The position numbers were made by a program, and so were the translations under genes. DNA of 52,295 bases, taken from positions 75,367 through 127,661 of the forward strand of contig CANRPX010000003.1 of the NCBI GenBank assembly GCA_947632605.1, given 5' to 3'. The notes beneath the pieces were generated by a model. It saw nothing but the letters and a program-made list of their open reading frames with translations, was not told the DNA's origin and searched no databases. Shown here in pieces: positions 21,984 to 30,860 of this stretch. This stretch comes from an uncultured Clostridia bacterium (GTDB taxonomy: Bacteria > Bacillota > Clostridia > TANB77 > CAG-508). Within the stretch, counting starts at the first letter, position 1; every line of letters starts with the position of its first letter.

Positions 21984-22451
21984 TTATTTATTATTTCCTT
22001 CTTCGTTATCTTCTACATTATTAATTTCTATTACTTCAGCCTCTTTTGTATCTTTAGGTTCTTCCTTTACTTCTACTTTTTCTGTTACTGGTTGTTTTCT
22101 TCCACATTTAGAACAAAATTCTGAATTTATATCTAATTCAGCTCCACATTCAATACATTTTTTTACTTTCTTTAAAGCTAATAATTGAGCTTCCAATTTT
22201 GAAATTTCATCATTTGCTCTTGAAATATCTTCACATTTTGAAATAACATCATCTTTTGAAACATCATTATCTTTTTTTATTTCATTATAAACAATTTCAC
22301 CTATCTCTTTATATGTTTTTATTATTTTTTCTTTATGTTCGTTAATTTTTCCTCTTATTTTTAACTCTTCAGATAATTTTACTGCCTTTTCTTTTGTTGC
22401 TTGATAAGTTTTACTAGCTTTTTTCCCTAATTTATAAAAAAACTCGTTCAT
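21984..22451 (-). CDS. coiled-coil protein with C-terminal zinc ribbon
   Basis: 155 residues. Residues 1-95 are predicted helical and charged (coiled coil). C99-x2-C102 and C113-x2-C116 (CIECGAELD ... FCSKCGRKQ) form a zinc ribbon, followed by an acidic tail. This layout occurs in many Firmicutes proteins of unknown role, often near the envelope or nucleic-acid-linked. TAGGAGGAG precedes the ATG. It sits between gpsA and dtd in one operon. Confidence 0.85.
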   Translation of the reverse strand: MNEFFYKLGKKASKTYQATKEKAVKLSEELKIRGKINEHKEKIIKTYKEIGEIVYNEIKKDNDVSKDDVISKCEDISRANDEISKLEAQLLALKKVKKCIECGAELDINSEFCSKCGRKQPVTEKVEVKEEPKDTKEAEVIEINNVEDNEEGNNK

Positions 22452-22464
22452 TTTTCTCCTCCTA

Positions 22465-23451
22465 TTATTCTTCTTTTAAAGCTCTTGTCATAAGATTTTC
22501 AACAGCTTCTCTAGGATTTAATCCATTATACAAAACATCATAAACAGCATTTACTATTGGCATTTCTATATTATATTGTTTTGCAAGTTTATATGCAACA
22601 TCTATGTTATCAATACTTTCTATTGTCATTCCTACTTCTTTTTTAGTTTCTTCTACACTATAACCTTGTCCTATAAGTTTTCCAGCTCTTCTATTTCTAC
22701 TATGTTCACTACCACAAGTTACTATTAAATCTCCTAAACCTGTTAATCCATAGAAAGTTTTTTCTTTTCCTCCCATTGCAGTTCCAAGTCTTGCTATCTC
22801 TACTAATCCTCTTGTAGCTAAAGCAGCAAAAGCATTATCTCCAAGATTTAAACCAACTGAAATTCCTGCACAAAATGCAATAATATTTTTAAGAGCAGCA
22901 CCTAATTCTACACCTTTTACATCACTTGATTTATACATTCTTATAGTTGAACTTTTAAAAGCTTCAATAACTTTTTCTTTTACTTCTTCATCTTCTGAAG
23001 CAATTACTAATGCTGTTTCAATATTTAAAGATACTTCTTCTGCATGGCTTGGTCCTGAAAGTATTCCATATTTAACATTTGGTAATTCTTGTTTTATAAC
23101 TTCATCTAATGTTAAATTAGTTTCTGCTTCAAAGCCTTTTGAACACATAATTAGTATTTGATTTTCTTTTACTAAGTGCTTATATTTTTTTATAGTATCT
23201 CTTACGAATTTAGATGGTGTAACATGAAGTATAAGTTCAGCTCCTTCTAAAACCTCTTCAAAATCTGATGAACAAACTACTCCTTCTGGTATCTCAGCTT
23301 TTGGTAAAAATATACATTTTTTTTGATTATTTATCATATCTTTTTCTTCTTCGCTAAAAGACCATAATTTAACTTCATTACCATTTTTAGCCAAATAAAT
23401 ACCTAAAGCTGCTCCCCAGCTTCCACTTCCTATTATTGCAATTTTTTTCAT
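22465..23451 (-). CDS. gpsA: glycerol-3-phosphate dehydrogenase [NAD(P)+]
   Basis: 328 residues. It reduces dihydroxyacetone phosphate to sn-glycerol-3-phosphate for phospholipid synthesis. GSGSWG at 8-13 is the dinucleotide-binding loop; SKGFE, SGPSHAEEV, GAALKNIIAFCAGI with the catalytic lysine, and GLGDLIVTC follow in order. It directly follows plsY (57-base gap), the next enzyme to use its product. Confidence 0.96.
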   Translation of the reverse strand: MKKIAIIGSGSWGAALGIYLAKNGNEVKLWSFSEEEKDMINNQKKCIFLPKAEIPEGVVCSSDFEEVLEGAELILHVTPSKFVRDTIKKYKHLVKENQILIMCSKGFEAETNLTLDEVIKQELPNVKYGILSGPSHAEEVSLNIETALVIASEDEEVKEKVIEAFKSSTIRMYKSSDVKGVELGAALKNIIAFCAGISVGLNLGDNAFAALATRGLVEIARLGTAMGGKEKTFYGLTGLGDLIVTCGSEHSRNRRAGKLIGQGYSVEETKKEVGMTIESIDNIDVAYKLAKQYNIEMPIVNAVYDVLYNGLNPREAVENLMTRALKEE

Positions 23452-23508
23452 TAATATTCTCCTTTTCTAAATTTTCTAAATCAAAATTAATTTAAACATT
23501 TTGTTTAA

Positions 23509-24204
23509 TTATTTATTTTCACTTTCATCTTCTTTTTCAACTTTTGAATTTTCTTCCGTAGTATTATTTTCTTCTTTCTTTTTAAAGCTTAATTTATTCT
23601 CTGTTCCAGATAAAATTCTTTGTAAATTTGTTCTATGATTAAAAACTACAAAAGCTGCTAATAAAAATCCAAATATAATAAAGCTAGATTCAAAGTCTAC
23701 TATGTAAGAATCTCTAATAAAAATTGTTAATACTGCAAATAAAACAGATGCTGAGATTGATCCTAAAGAAACCATTCTAGTAAGTGCCATTAATAAAAGT
23801 GCAAATACTAAACATATTAATCCTATTTTCCAATTTATTAAAAGAGCTATTCCTAAACTTGTAGCTACACCTTTTCCACCTTTAAATTCAAAAAATATTG
23901 GAAAAGTGTGTCCTAAAACAACAAAAACTGCTGCTGTTTCTACTAAAATTGCTGGACTTACATTTTTTGCTATTTTTCCAATTATAACTGCAATTAATAC
24001 TGCAACTACACCTTTTAATACATCACATACTAAGGTTATAGCAGCTGCCTTTTTTCCTACTGTTCTTAAAACATTAGTACTTCCTGCATTTCCACTTCCT
24101 TTTTCTCTCACATCAAATCCTGCCATTTTTTTGCTTATTAAAACTGAAAAACTAATACTTCCAATTAAATAAGCTATGATTGCCATAATAACATATAATA
24201 CCAT
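23509..24204 (-). CDS. plsY: acyl-phosphate:glycerol-3-phosphate acyltransferase PlsY
   Basis: 231 residues. PlsY acylates glycerol-3-phosphate from acyl-phosphate to give lysophosphatidate in the membrane. Five to six membrane segments, the motif KGSGNAGSTNVLR near residue 36 and GHTFPIFFEFKGGKGVAT near 110 are family signatures. A charged extension of about 30 residues after the last membrane segment (KKKEENNTTEEN...) is longer than usual and looks disordered. Paired with gpsA. Confidence 0.94.
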   Translation of the reverse strand: MVLYVIMAIIAYLIGSISFSVLISKKMAGFDVREKGSGNAGSTNVLRTVGKKAAAITLVCDVLKGVVAVLIAVIIGKIAKNVSPAILVETAAVFVVLGHTFPIFFEFKGGKGVATSLGIALLINWKIGLICLVFALLLMALTRMVSLGSISASVLFAVLTIFIRDSYIVDFESSFIIFGFLLAAFVVFNHRTNLQRILSGTENKLSFKKKEENNTTEENSKVEKEDESENK

Positions 24205-24232
24205 TTTATTTTTTCCTTTCTATAAAAATATT

Positions 24233-25981
24233 TTATTTATTTATTTTTCTTCTACATTTTATTTTTTCAAACATATTGTACATACAAATATTTGAAAAAG
24301 CAACATATAATGGATATGCTCCACATAAATATAAACATACTATTGAATAAACTGTAGCTGTATGGTTATAAGCAATTCCAAATATTAATGTAAAAATGGC
24401 TCCTAAAATTCCAGAAAAAATAATCCAATCTTCTAAATCTTCATAATTTCTTTTTAATAATTTCTTTATATTTAAAACTGTAATAATTATATATGATATT
24501 AGTCCAAGTATTAATAGTGGTATTCCTGTAAATGTATATATTTTTTGTAAAATTTTTAAAATGTTAGTTTGCATATTTAAAGAATTAATATATTCTTGTT
24601 GTCCTTCAAGTTCTGATAATTTATTACCATTATTATCAACCGCATTATCTGGAAAAATTGCTCTATCATTTGTTATATCTTCAAATTCTTTTACACCTTC
24701 AAAATATTTTGGATCTGTTTCTGATGCATCGGTGCTAGTAACAACTATTCCATCATAACTAGAAATATATATTACACTTTTTATAAATGATTTAATTAAT
24801 GTAGGTATATAAGAAGCTCTAAAAGGTGACATCATTGCTGATGGCATACTTATTTCTTTTTCAAGAAGTCCATCTTCCATTGCTTGATTTAATTCAATTG
24901 CAATTTTTCTGTAAGCCTCATCTTCTTTTAGTAAAGTATCGCAACCACTATCAAATACAGCTGATCTTAATGCCCACAAAATCCATCCATCTTCAATCTC
25001 GCCATCACCAGGATTTCTATCTATTGCGCCATAATTGCTTGCATATTCTTTTAATTTAGGTGTTATAGCATTAAAACTTTTTGAAACACTAGCCATTCTA
25101 TCTATTTTTTCCGTTGTTATAGAAACGGCGTCAATATATTTCATTGGTCTAACAGTATACATTGCTCTCATTGCATCTGAAAAACTACTATCTGTTAAAA
25201 CATTTTTTGTTTTTAAACCATAATATTTTAAATTTTGATTTGCTATCCAATTTCCAAAAATCATTAAAGTAATAATTGGTATAAATAGAATAAAAGTTTT
25301 TGATATTAATTCAAAATTTATTTTCTTTTCTTTTATTACTTTAGCAATTATAGTGCATATAGTCATAAAGATTATAAATGGTACTATCCACATAGAATCT
25401 TCTCTAGTATAATAAAAAGCACTTAGAGAAATTGATTGAATAATTATCCATGGAATAAGATATCTTATCTTTTTATCCCTTCTTAAAAATATAGCTATAT
25501 AACTTCCTATAATTAATAATGCAAAAGATGGTATTAATGAGTTTCTATAAACTCTCTGTAAAATTTCTTTTGTATACATTATTGGATTAAATAGTAAAGC
25601 AACATAAATTATTATAAACCATATATTATTTTTCACTTTTTTTCTAATCGCAATCATAAATATAATACATGATATTGTGTATAAAAAAGTTATTGAACCT
25701 ATATAAGATAAATTCATTTGCTTTAATAAAGCTAATATCATTGGGAAAACAGGGCCCTTCATCAAAGTGTTGTAATTATATTTTCCTAACCAATTTCCTG
25801 ATAATATATTTTTTGCTAGCTTTACCATCAATACATCATCTGATGTTGCACCAATAAAAGCCATTATTGGATAATTGTATAATAATAATTGTTTTATTAT
25901 TGCTAAAATAATTATTATTAAAATAACATATATTAATTTTTTGTGTTCTTTTATCTTTTCAATAATATTTATTTTTTTCAT
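24233..25981 (-). CDS. polytopic membrane protein, GT-C glycosyltransferase-like
   Basis: 582 residues with about 10 to 11 membrane segments. The first extracytoplasmic loop carries TSDD near residue 46, an acidic pair at the position where GT-C transferases keep their catalytic or metal-binding acids, followed by KGPVFPMILAL, which is also GT-C-like. A large extracytoplasmic loop lies between about 265 and 470. The donor is probably a polyprenyl-phosphate sugar, by family analogy only. It lies 28 bases before plsY and 31 after der, so it belongs to the operon, but no other polysaccharide enzyme is nearby. Confidence 0.75.
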   Translation of the reverse strand: MKKINIIEKIKEHKKLIYVILIIIILAIIKQLLLYNYPIMAFIGATSDDVLMVKLAKNILSGNWLGKYNYNTLMKGPVFPMILALLKQMNLSYIGSITFLYTISCIIFMIAIRKKVKNNIWFIIIYVALLFNPIMYTKEILQRVYRNSLIPSFALLIIGSYIAIFLRRDKKIRYLIPWIIIQSISLSAFYYTREDSMWIVPFIIFMTICTIIAKVIKEKKINFELISKTFILFIPIITLMIFGNWIANQNLKYYGLKTKNVLTDSSFSDAMRAMYTVRPMKYIDAVSITTEKIDRMASVSKSFNAITPKLKEYASNYGAIDRNPGDGEIEDGWILWALRSAVFDSGCDTLLKEDEAYRKIAIELNQAMEDGLLEKEISMPSAMMSPFRASYIPTLIKSFIKSVIYISSYDGIVVTSTDASETDPKYFEGVKEFEDITNDRAIFPDNAVDNNGNKLSELEGQQEYINSLNMQTNILKILQKIYTFTGIPLLILGLISYIIITVLNIKKLLKRNYEDLEDWIIFSGILGAIFTLIFGIAYNHTATVYSIVCLYLCGAYPLYVAFSNICMYNMFEKIKCRRKINK

Positions 25982-26012
25982 TTTTCTAATATAACCTTTA
26001 ATGTATTCTATT

Positions 26013-27341
26013 TTAAATATCTTTATCTTTCTTTTCTCTTACAATCAATCTAACTGGTGTTCCTTGTAACCCAAAGTTATCTCTAAAACAATTTATTAAA
26101 TATCTTTGATAAGAGAAATGGAATAATTCTTTATTATTTACAAAAATTACAAATGTTGGTGGCTTTGTACTTGCTTGTGTACCATATAATATTTTCAATC
26201 TTTTACCTTTATCAGTTGGCGGTTGTACCACAGCAATTGCCTCATTTATAACTTCATTTATAACAGATGTTGAAACTCTTTTTGAATTTTCTTCTGCCAC
26301 TTTGTTTATCATTTCAAATATTTTTTCAACTCTTTGACCTGTTTTTGCAGAAATAAAAATAATTGGTGCATAAGATGCATAAGAAATTTTATCATATACT
26401 TCTTTTTTATATTTTTCTAATGTACCTGTTTGTTTTTCTAATGCATCCCATTTATTTATAACTATTATAATTCCTTTACCAGCTTCATGTGCTTCTCCTA
26501 ATATTTTAGCATCTTGATCTGTAACACCTTCTAGAGCATCTACTAATACTAAACAAACATCTGCTCTTTCAATAGCTAATAAAGTTCTCATTACACTAAA
26601 TTTTTCTATTGATTCATTTACTTTTGATTTTTTTCTAACACCTGCTGTATCTATAAAAATATATTTTCCATATTGATTTTCAAATTCAGAGTCTATTGCA
26701 TCTCTAGTTGTTCCAGCTATATCACTTACAATACTTCTTTCTTCACCTAATATTTTATTTAATAAGGAAGATTTACCAACATTTGGTTTTCCTATTATTG
26801 CTACTTTTATTCTATCACTATTTTCTTCATCATCAGATTTTGGTGGTAATTTTTTATAAATCTCATCTAATAAGTCACCTATTCCAATTGCATTAGCTGC
26901 AGAAATTGGATGAGGCTCTCCAATTCCTAAATTATAAAATTCATAAATTTCACTTGGTGGATCTCCATAATTATCTGATTTATTGCAAGCTAATACTACT
27001 GGTTTATTTGATTTTCTAAGCATAATAGCAATTTCCGTATCAATTGCAGTTACACCTTGCTTTACATCTGTCATAAACAAAATTACATCGGCAACACTTA
27101 TTGCAATATTTGCTTGTTCTCTCATTTGAGATATAATAACATCTTCAGATTCAGGTTCAATACCAGCAGTATCTATCAAAGTAAATTCTCTATCTCTCCA
27201 AGAAGCATCTGCATATACTCTATCTCTTGTAACTCCAGGTGTATCTTCAACTATTGAAATTCTTTGACCTACTACATAATTAAAAAATTTTGATTTACCA
27301 ACATTTGGTTTTCCTATTATTGCCACTACTGGTTTAGACAT
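26013..27341 (-). CDS. der: ribosome assembly GTPase Der (EngA)
   Basis: 442 residues. Der has two GTPase domains in tandem and acts in maturation of the 50S subunit. Domain 1: G1 GKPNVGKS near 10-17, G3 DTAG, G4 NKSD; domain 2: G1 GKPNVGKSS near 185, G3 DTAG, G4 NKWD; then a KH-like C-terminal domain ending REKKDKD. The residue after GKS in the first P loop is Lys (GKSKFFN) where Thr is usual. GGAGG before the ATG and a promoter at 27374-27403 suggest expression independent of upstream genes. Confidence 0.96.
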   Translation of the reverse strand: MSKPVVAIIGKPNVGKSKFFNYVVGQRISIVEDTPGVTRDRVYADASWRDREFTLIDTAGIEPESEDVIISQMREQANIAISVADVILFMTDVKQGVTAIDTEIAIMLRKSNKPVVLACNKSDNYGDPPSEIYEFYNLGIGEPHPISAANAIGIGDLLDEIYKKLPPKSDDEENSDRIKVAIIGKPNVGKSSLLNKILGEERSIVSDIAGTTRDAIDSEFENQYGKYIFIDTAGVRKKSKVNESIEKFSVMRTLLAIERADVCLVLVDALEGVTDQDAKILGEAHEAGKGIIIVINKWDALEKQTGTLEKYKKEVYDKISYASYAPIIFISAKTGQRVEKIFEMINKVAEENSKRVSTSVINEVINEAIAVVQPPTDKGKRLKILYGTQASTKPPTFVIFVNNKELFHFSYQRYLINCFRDNFGLQGTPVRLIVREKKDKDI

Positions 27342-27373
27342 TTTATTCCTCCATATTTTTAATGTATTTGTCT

Positions 27374-27403
27374 ATTATATACTATTCTTATGCTATTTAT
27401 CAA
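27374..27403 (-). promoter_or_regulatory. predicted sigma-A promoter of der
   Basis: Minus strand TTGATA, 18-base spacer, TATAAT, in the 66-base gap before der. It would give der its own transcript within the larger gene run. Confidence 0.6.
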
Positions 27404-27407
27404 GTCT

Positions 27408-29075
27408 TTAGTGCTTTTTCCAAATATATATTCCTAAAGCTACAAAAGCAAGAAAAGAAACAATCATTGAATATTTCATTATAGGAGTGCCTTTGTAACT
27501 AACAGAAATTTCAGCACTATCTTCTGGTCCCATTACTATTCCTAAAAATCCATTTTCTGTTTCATAAGTTTTTACTAACATACCATCTAATCTTACTTCA
27601 TATCCTGGATAATATAAAAATGGTAATTCAAATGTAGTATATTCGGCATCTAATGTTTTAATATCTGCTGTTAATTTCAAGCCTTCTTTTTTCTCATTTT
27701 CAATTATTGCTTTTCCTTCAAGTGTGATTATTAAATCTTCTTTTGAAGCAATGTAAAATCTATCTTTATAAGCTCTAGTAGGAAGATATTCTCCTTTTCC
27801 CACTCCAGCAACAGTTTCATATTCTTTTCCAGAAAACTTTCCTAAACTTATTTCTTCAATATTAGATAAATTATCATTTATAGGCAAATATGACATAAAT
27901 ATACAAAAAGTATATCCTATTGCGACTATTGAAATAACTGCTACATCTTTATAATTAAAATTCTTTATTATTGTATAAATATTAATTGCACACACTAAAC
28001 TTACAAAGAAGCCAGAAAACATTAACATTCTCCAAGGAAATTGTATAATACATAGTTCATCTGGCAAAAACTTCCAAGGAAAATATTTTGTTGACATCCA
28101 TAAAGTTATAATGGAAAATACTAAAAATAAAGCATAATTTTCTTTTAATTCTTTTTTTATTAATCTAAAAGACATTATTGAAAGTGCTAAAATTATAATA
28201 ATATGTGGACCTAATTCAAAAATATAAGAACCATCTTTTGTTGTCACAAATAATTGTTTTAATTTAAGTCCATGTTCAGCAGTAGATTCAGCTGTTGACA
28301 TTGCAGCTTGTTCATAAACTTGATAATTTGCTGAAAATTTTGTTTCTAAAAGTGGCAACCAAAAGAAGCTTGTTGCAAGCACTATAAAAACAATATTAAT
28401 TAATAAACCTTTTTTTATTCTAGTTTCTTTAATTTTTTCTAAATTAAAAATCACATAAAATAATGCAAATACTGCTGTAAAGAGAGTAGATAAATTATGT
28501 GTTAATATAAGCCCTATTGCACCAATAGAAATATAGTAATGATTATCTTCTGTATAAAATAAATTATATAATCCTAAAAAAACTAATGGAATAAATACAA
28601 AAGAAGCAAACTCTCCTAAAGCATTTCTAGTATATAAATCTGTTAAATGATATGGAAATGCTAAATAAAAAATTGCTGAAAGCAATGCTGCATTATTATT
28701 GTTTATAAGTTTTAATGAAAATTTATACATAAAAATTCCAGATAAAACCAAACATAAAAAGCAAAATAATTTATATCCAACAATAAAGTTATTTGATATT
28801 AGTGAAAAAACTATAACTCCATATACAGATAGTGGTCCATAAAATAAATTCCAAGAATAGCCAAAATTATTTGCAAAACTAGGAATAATATTAGGAAATA
28901 TTCCACTTTCTTTTATACTCGCTAAAGTTCCAAATGCTCTTCCTATGTGTTGAACTCCATCATCATAATACACATCTAAACTTGATTTTAATAATTGCAT
29001 ACCTAAAATAGCTGCTACAAAAATTATAATAATTGTATCAAGTAATTTTCTATTTTTTAAAATTTTTTCTTTCAA
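27408..29075 (-). CDS. polytopic membrane protein with 6-pyruvoyl-tetrahydropterin-synthase-related membrane domain
   Basis: 555 residues from a TTG start behind GAGGGA. About 11 to 12 membrane segments and a C-terminal extracytoplasmic beta-rich part of about 110 residues (YYPGYEVRLDG, then a final membrane helix). YDDGVQHIGR near residue 37 and RNALGEFASFVFIPLVFLGLY near 150 are like the PTPS-related membrane domain (PF10131) found in large bacterial membrane proteins thought to be GT-C fold. The name is historical and does not imply pterin chemistry. Lies 21 bases after the dCMP-deaminase-like gene. Function unknown. Confidence 0.78.
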   Translation of the reverse strand: MKEKILKNRKLLDTIIIIFVAAILGMQLLKSSLDVYYDDGVQHIGRAFGTLASIKESGIFPNIIPSFANNFGYSWNLFYGPLSVYGVIVFSLISNNFIVGYKLFCFLCLVLSGIFMYKFSLKLINNNNAALLSAIFYLAFPYHLTDLYTRNALGEFASFVFIPLVFLGLYNLFYTEDNHYYISIGAIGLILTHNLSTLFTAVFALFYVIFNLEKIKETRIKKGLLINIVFIVLATSFFWLPLLETKFSANYQVYEQAAMSTAESTAEHGLKLKQLFVTTKDGSYIFELGPHIIIILALSIMSFRLIKKELKENYALFLVFSIITLWMSTKYFPWKFLPDELCIIQFPWRMLMFSGFFVSLVCAINIYTIIKNFNYKDVAVISIVAIGYTFCIFMSYLPINDNLSNIEEISLGKFSGKEYETVAGVGKGEYLPTRAYKDRFYIASKEDLIITLEGKAIIENEKKEGLKLTADIKTLDAEYTTFELPFLYYPGYEVRLDGMLVKTYETENGFLGIVMGPEDSAEISVSYKGTPIMKYSMIVSFLAFVALGIYIWKKH

Positions 29076-29096
29076 CTCAAAATCCCTCTTTACTTA

Positions 29097-29591
29097 TTAA
29101 TAAGCTAATTGTCCATTTAAAAATTCATCGTTTTTTATCCAATCTTCTACTTCATAAACTTTATAATTTGTTTTATCAACTCTAACTAATACTCTTTTAA
29201 TTCCTGCATTAATAATTAGTTTTCTACACATTAAACAAGGTGCTGCTCCTTCTTCATATTCATGGTTTTCTGTTCTATATCCTGCAAGATATAATGTTGA
29301 TCCTATCATTTGCTCTCTTGAAGCACTTATAATTGCATTTTGTTCACTATGAACAGATCTACATGCATCATAACCACCATGCCTTTGGTCTGGTAATAAT
29401 TTCTTTTTAGTACAGTATCCTAAATCAGAACAATTAATTCTTCCTCTTGGAGCTCCTGAATAACCTGTTGATATAATCTGATCTTGATTTACAATTACTG
29501 TTCCATATTTTTTTCTTAAACAAGTTGATCTTGATGCTACTGTTTCTGCTATATCTAAATAATAATTTTGTTTATCTATTCTTTCTTCCAT
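29097..29591 (-). CDS. dCMP deaminase family protein (ComEB-like)
   Basis: 164 residues. dCMP deaminase makes dUMP for thymidylate synthesis. The zinc site is visible: HSE at 81-83 (usual HAE) and PCLMC at 118-122, with a central insertion containing Cys-rich segments (C54, C60, C77) as in dCMP deaminases. Start: an ATG at 29597 is only two bases from GGAG, while the ATG at 29591 is eight bases away, so I use 29591. It follows a strong promoter (29612-29640) and opens the operon that ends with dtd. Confidence 0.88.
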   Translation of the reverse strand: MEERIDKQNYYLDIAETVASRSTCLRKKYGTVIVNQDQIISTGYSGAPRGRINCSDLGYCTKKKLLPDQRHGGYDACRSVHSEQNAIISASREQMIGSTLYLAGYRTENHEYEEGAAPCLMCRKLIINAGIKRVLVRVDKTNYKVYEVEDWIKNDEFLNGQLAY

Positions 29592-29611
29592 AGTCATTTC
29601 TCCTTTTACGA

Positions 29612-29640
29612 ATTATATCATTTTACACTTTTATTATCAA
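29612..29640 (-). promoter_or_regulatory. predicted sigma-A promoter of the dCMP deaminase operon
   Basis: Minus strand TTGATA, 17-base spacer, TATAAT, 21 bases before the gene; a TTGACA further upstream overlaps this region but lacks a matching -10. Confidence 0.7.
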
Positions 29641-29683
29641 TAAAATTTAAGTATTTGATTGTCAAAATTTTTATTTTAATAAC

Positions 29684-29713
29684 AAAAAAAGACATATATA
29701 AAATATGTCTTTT
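29684..29713 (-). terminator. intrinsic terminator after rpmF
   Basis: AAAAGACATAT pairs with ATATGTCTTTT, perfect 11-base stem with a five-base loop; on the minus strand it ends in T7, 13 bases after the rpmF stop. Confidence 0.88.
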
Positions 29714-29726
29714 CTTAACTATAAAA

Positions 29727-29909
29727 TTATTCAGCTTTTTTTGCTATTACTTCTTTTCCATCATAATAACCACAATTAGAACATACTGTATGAGGTCTAA
29801 CTGGTTGGTGACAATGTGAACAAGTAGATAAGTTTTCTGCTTCTATTTTCCATGTTGATCTTTTTGATCCTGTTCTTGCTTTTGACCATCTTCTTTTTGG
29901 TTGTGCCAT
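29727..29909 (-). CDS. rpmF: 50S ribosomal protein L32
   Basis: 60 residues beginning MAQPKRRWSKAR (MAVPKRR is usual), with four zinc-ligand cysteines C30, C33, C43 and C46. Strong ribosome site AGGAGGG. Unlike many Firmicutes it is not preceded by the yceD/DUF177 gene: it has its own promoter and terminator and is a single-gene unit. Confidence 0.97.
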   Translation of the reverse strand: MAQPKRRWSKARTGSKRSTWKIEAENLSTCSHCHQPVRPHTVCSNCGYYDGKEVIAKKAE

Positions 29910-29979
29910 TTTAAAATCCCTCCTTTAGTGACTTTATATCTATGTCAAAATAAATTTTATTCTTTACAGTTACCTAAAT

Positions 29980-30008
29980 AGTATACAACCAATTATAGCT
30001 TTTGTCAA
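29980..30008 (-). promoter_or_regulatory. predicted sigma-A promoter of rpmF
   Basis: Minus strand consensus TTGACA, 17-base spacer, TATACT, giving a leader of about 65 bases. The best promoter match in the window, as expected for a ribosomal protein gene. Confidence 0.8.
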
Positions 30009-30041
30009 GATTTTTTTAGTTTTCGCAAGTAATTTTATTAA

Positions 30042-30713
30042 TCAATTTAAAACCATTTTCTGTAAAGGAATTATTTTTTGTTTAAATGTTTCAAATTGGC
30101 TTCTTCCTCTTTCTATGACTATTTGATCTTGTAATTTTTGATTTTCTAGTTTTAAGAAATTAATTTGAACTTTTATATCACCAAAAATACCTTTTGTTTC
30201 AGTATGGATTATTGGTAGATAATTTTGTGAACCATCTACTTTTTCTGAAACTAACTTGTATATATCTTCTTCTGAAACATCGTCATCACAATATTTTTCT
30301 TTTACTTCATCATAAATATTTTTCATTTCATTAGTGAATTTTCCATTTAATTCAGAAATTGCACAAGAATATAAATCTGCTAATATATCTTTTGCTTCAT
30401 ATTCTGATTTTTCCTCTATTTTTTGTGTTTGTAATAACTCAATTTTTAATTTGATGTTTTCTATCCTTTGAAGTTGCAAACTATTTTTTCCAGTAATGGC
30501 TCCTAAAAATGTTATTTTTTCTTTTGCAACTATATCTCTATCATCTATATATTTACTTATTTTTGCATTTTTTATTGCATTTTGAGCCTTAATATAAAGT
30601 TTTCTCTTTTCTTTATTTTCTTCATCCTCAAGTGTGTTTCTATAATTAGAGTTTTCTTCAAGTTTTATATTATTGTAGACATTTCCACTTGAACGTTTTC
30701 TAACTATTCTCAT
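30042..30713 (-). CDS. coiled-coil protein of unknown function
   Basis: 223 residues, no signal peptide or membrane segment. Mostly helical with heptad-like charged stretches at about 30-105 and 185-215; a central acidic part (about 125-160). It starts RIVRKRSSGN, a basic N-terminus. It has a good ribosome site (AAAGGATAC) and its own promoter, and it is one of two genes here that clearly use a TGA stop. It lies downstream of the ADA-like/SLOG gene on the same strand but after a strong terminator. No family recognised. Confidence 0.75.
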   Translation of the reverse strand: MRIVRKRSSGNVYNNIKLEENSNYRNTLEDEENKEKRKLYIKAQNAIKNAKISKYIDDRDIVAKEKITFLGAITGKNSLQLQRIENIKLKIELLQTQKIEEKSEYEAKDILADLYSCAISELNGKFTNEMKNIYDEVKEKYCDDDVSEEDIYKLVSEKVDGSQNYLPIIHTETKGIFGDIKVQINFLKLENQKLQDQIVIERGRSQFETFKQKIIPLQKMVLN

Positions 30714-30764
30714 TTTGTATCCTTTCTTAAAATATAAAAATATTTTACCTCATATATTATTTAT

Positions 30765-30793
30765 ATTGTACCAATAACAAAAAAATAATTCAA
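30765..30793 (-). promoter_or_regulatory. predicted sigma-A promoter of the coiled-coil gene
   Basis: Minus strand TTGAAT, 17-base spacer, TACAAT. The -35 box begins right after the T run of the preceding terminator. Confidence 0.6.
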
Positions 30794-30794
30794 T

Positions 30795-30838
30795 AAAAAA
30801 GAAAGATTTTAACATATTTGTAAAAAATCTTTCTTTTT
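30795..30838 (-). terminator. intrinsic terminator after the ADA-like/SLOG gene
   Basis: AAAAGAAAGATTTT pairs with AAAATCTTTCTTTT (14 bases) with a short AT-rich loop; ends in a T run on the minus strand. AT-only stem plus two G-C pairs, so moderate strength. Confidence 0.8.
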
Positions 30839-30860
30839 AAAAAATATTATTTTCAAATTT

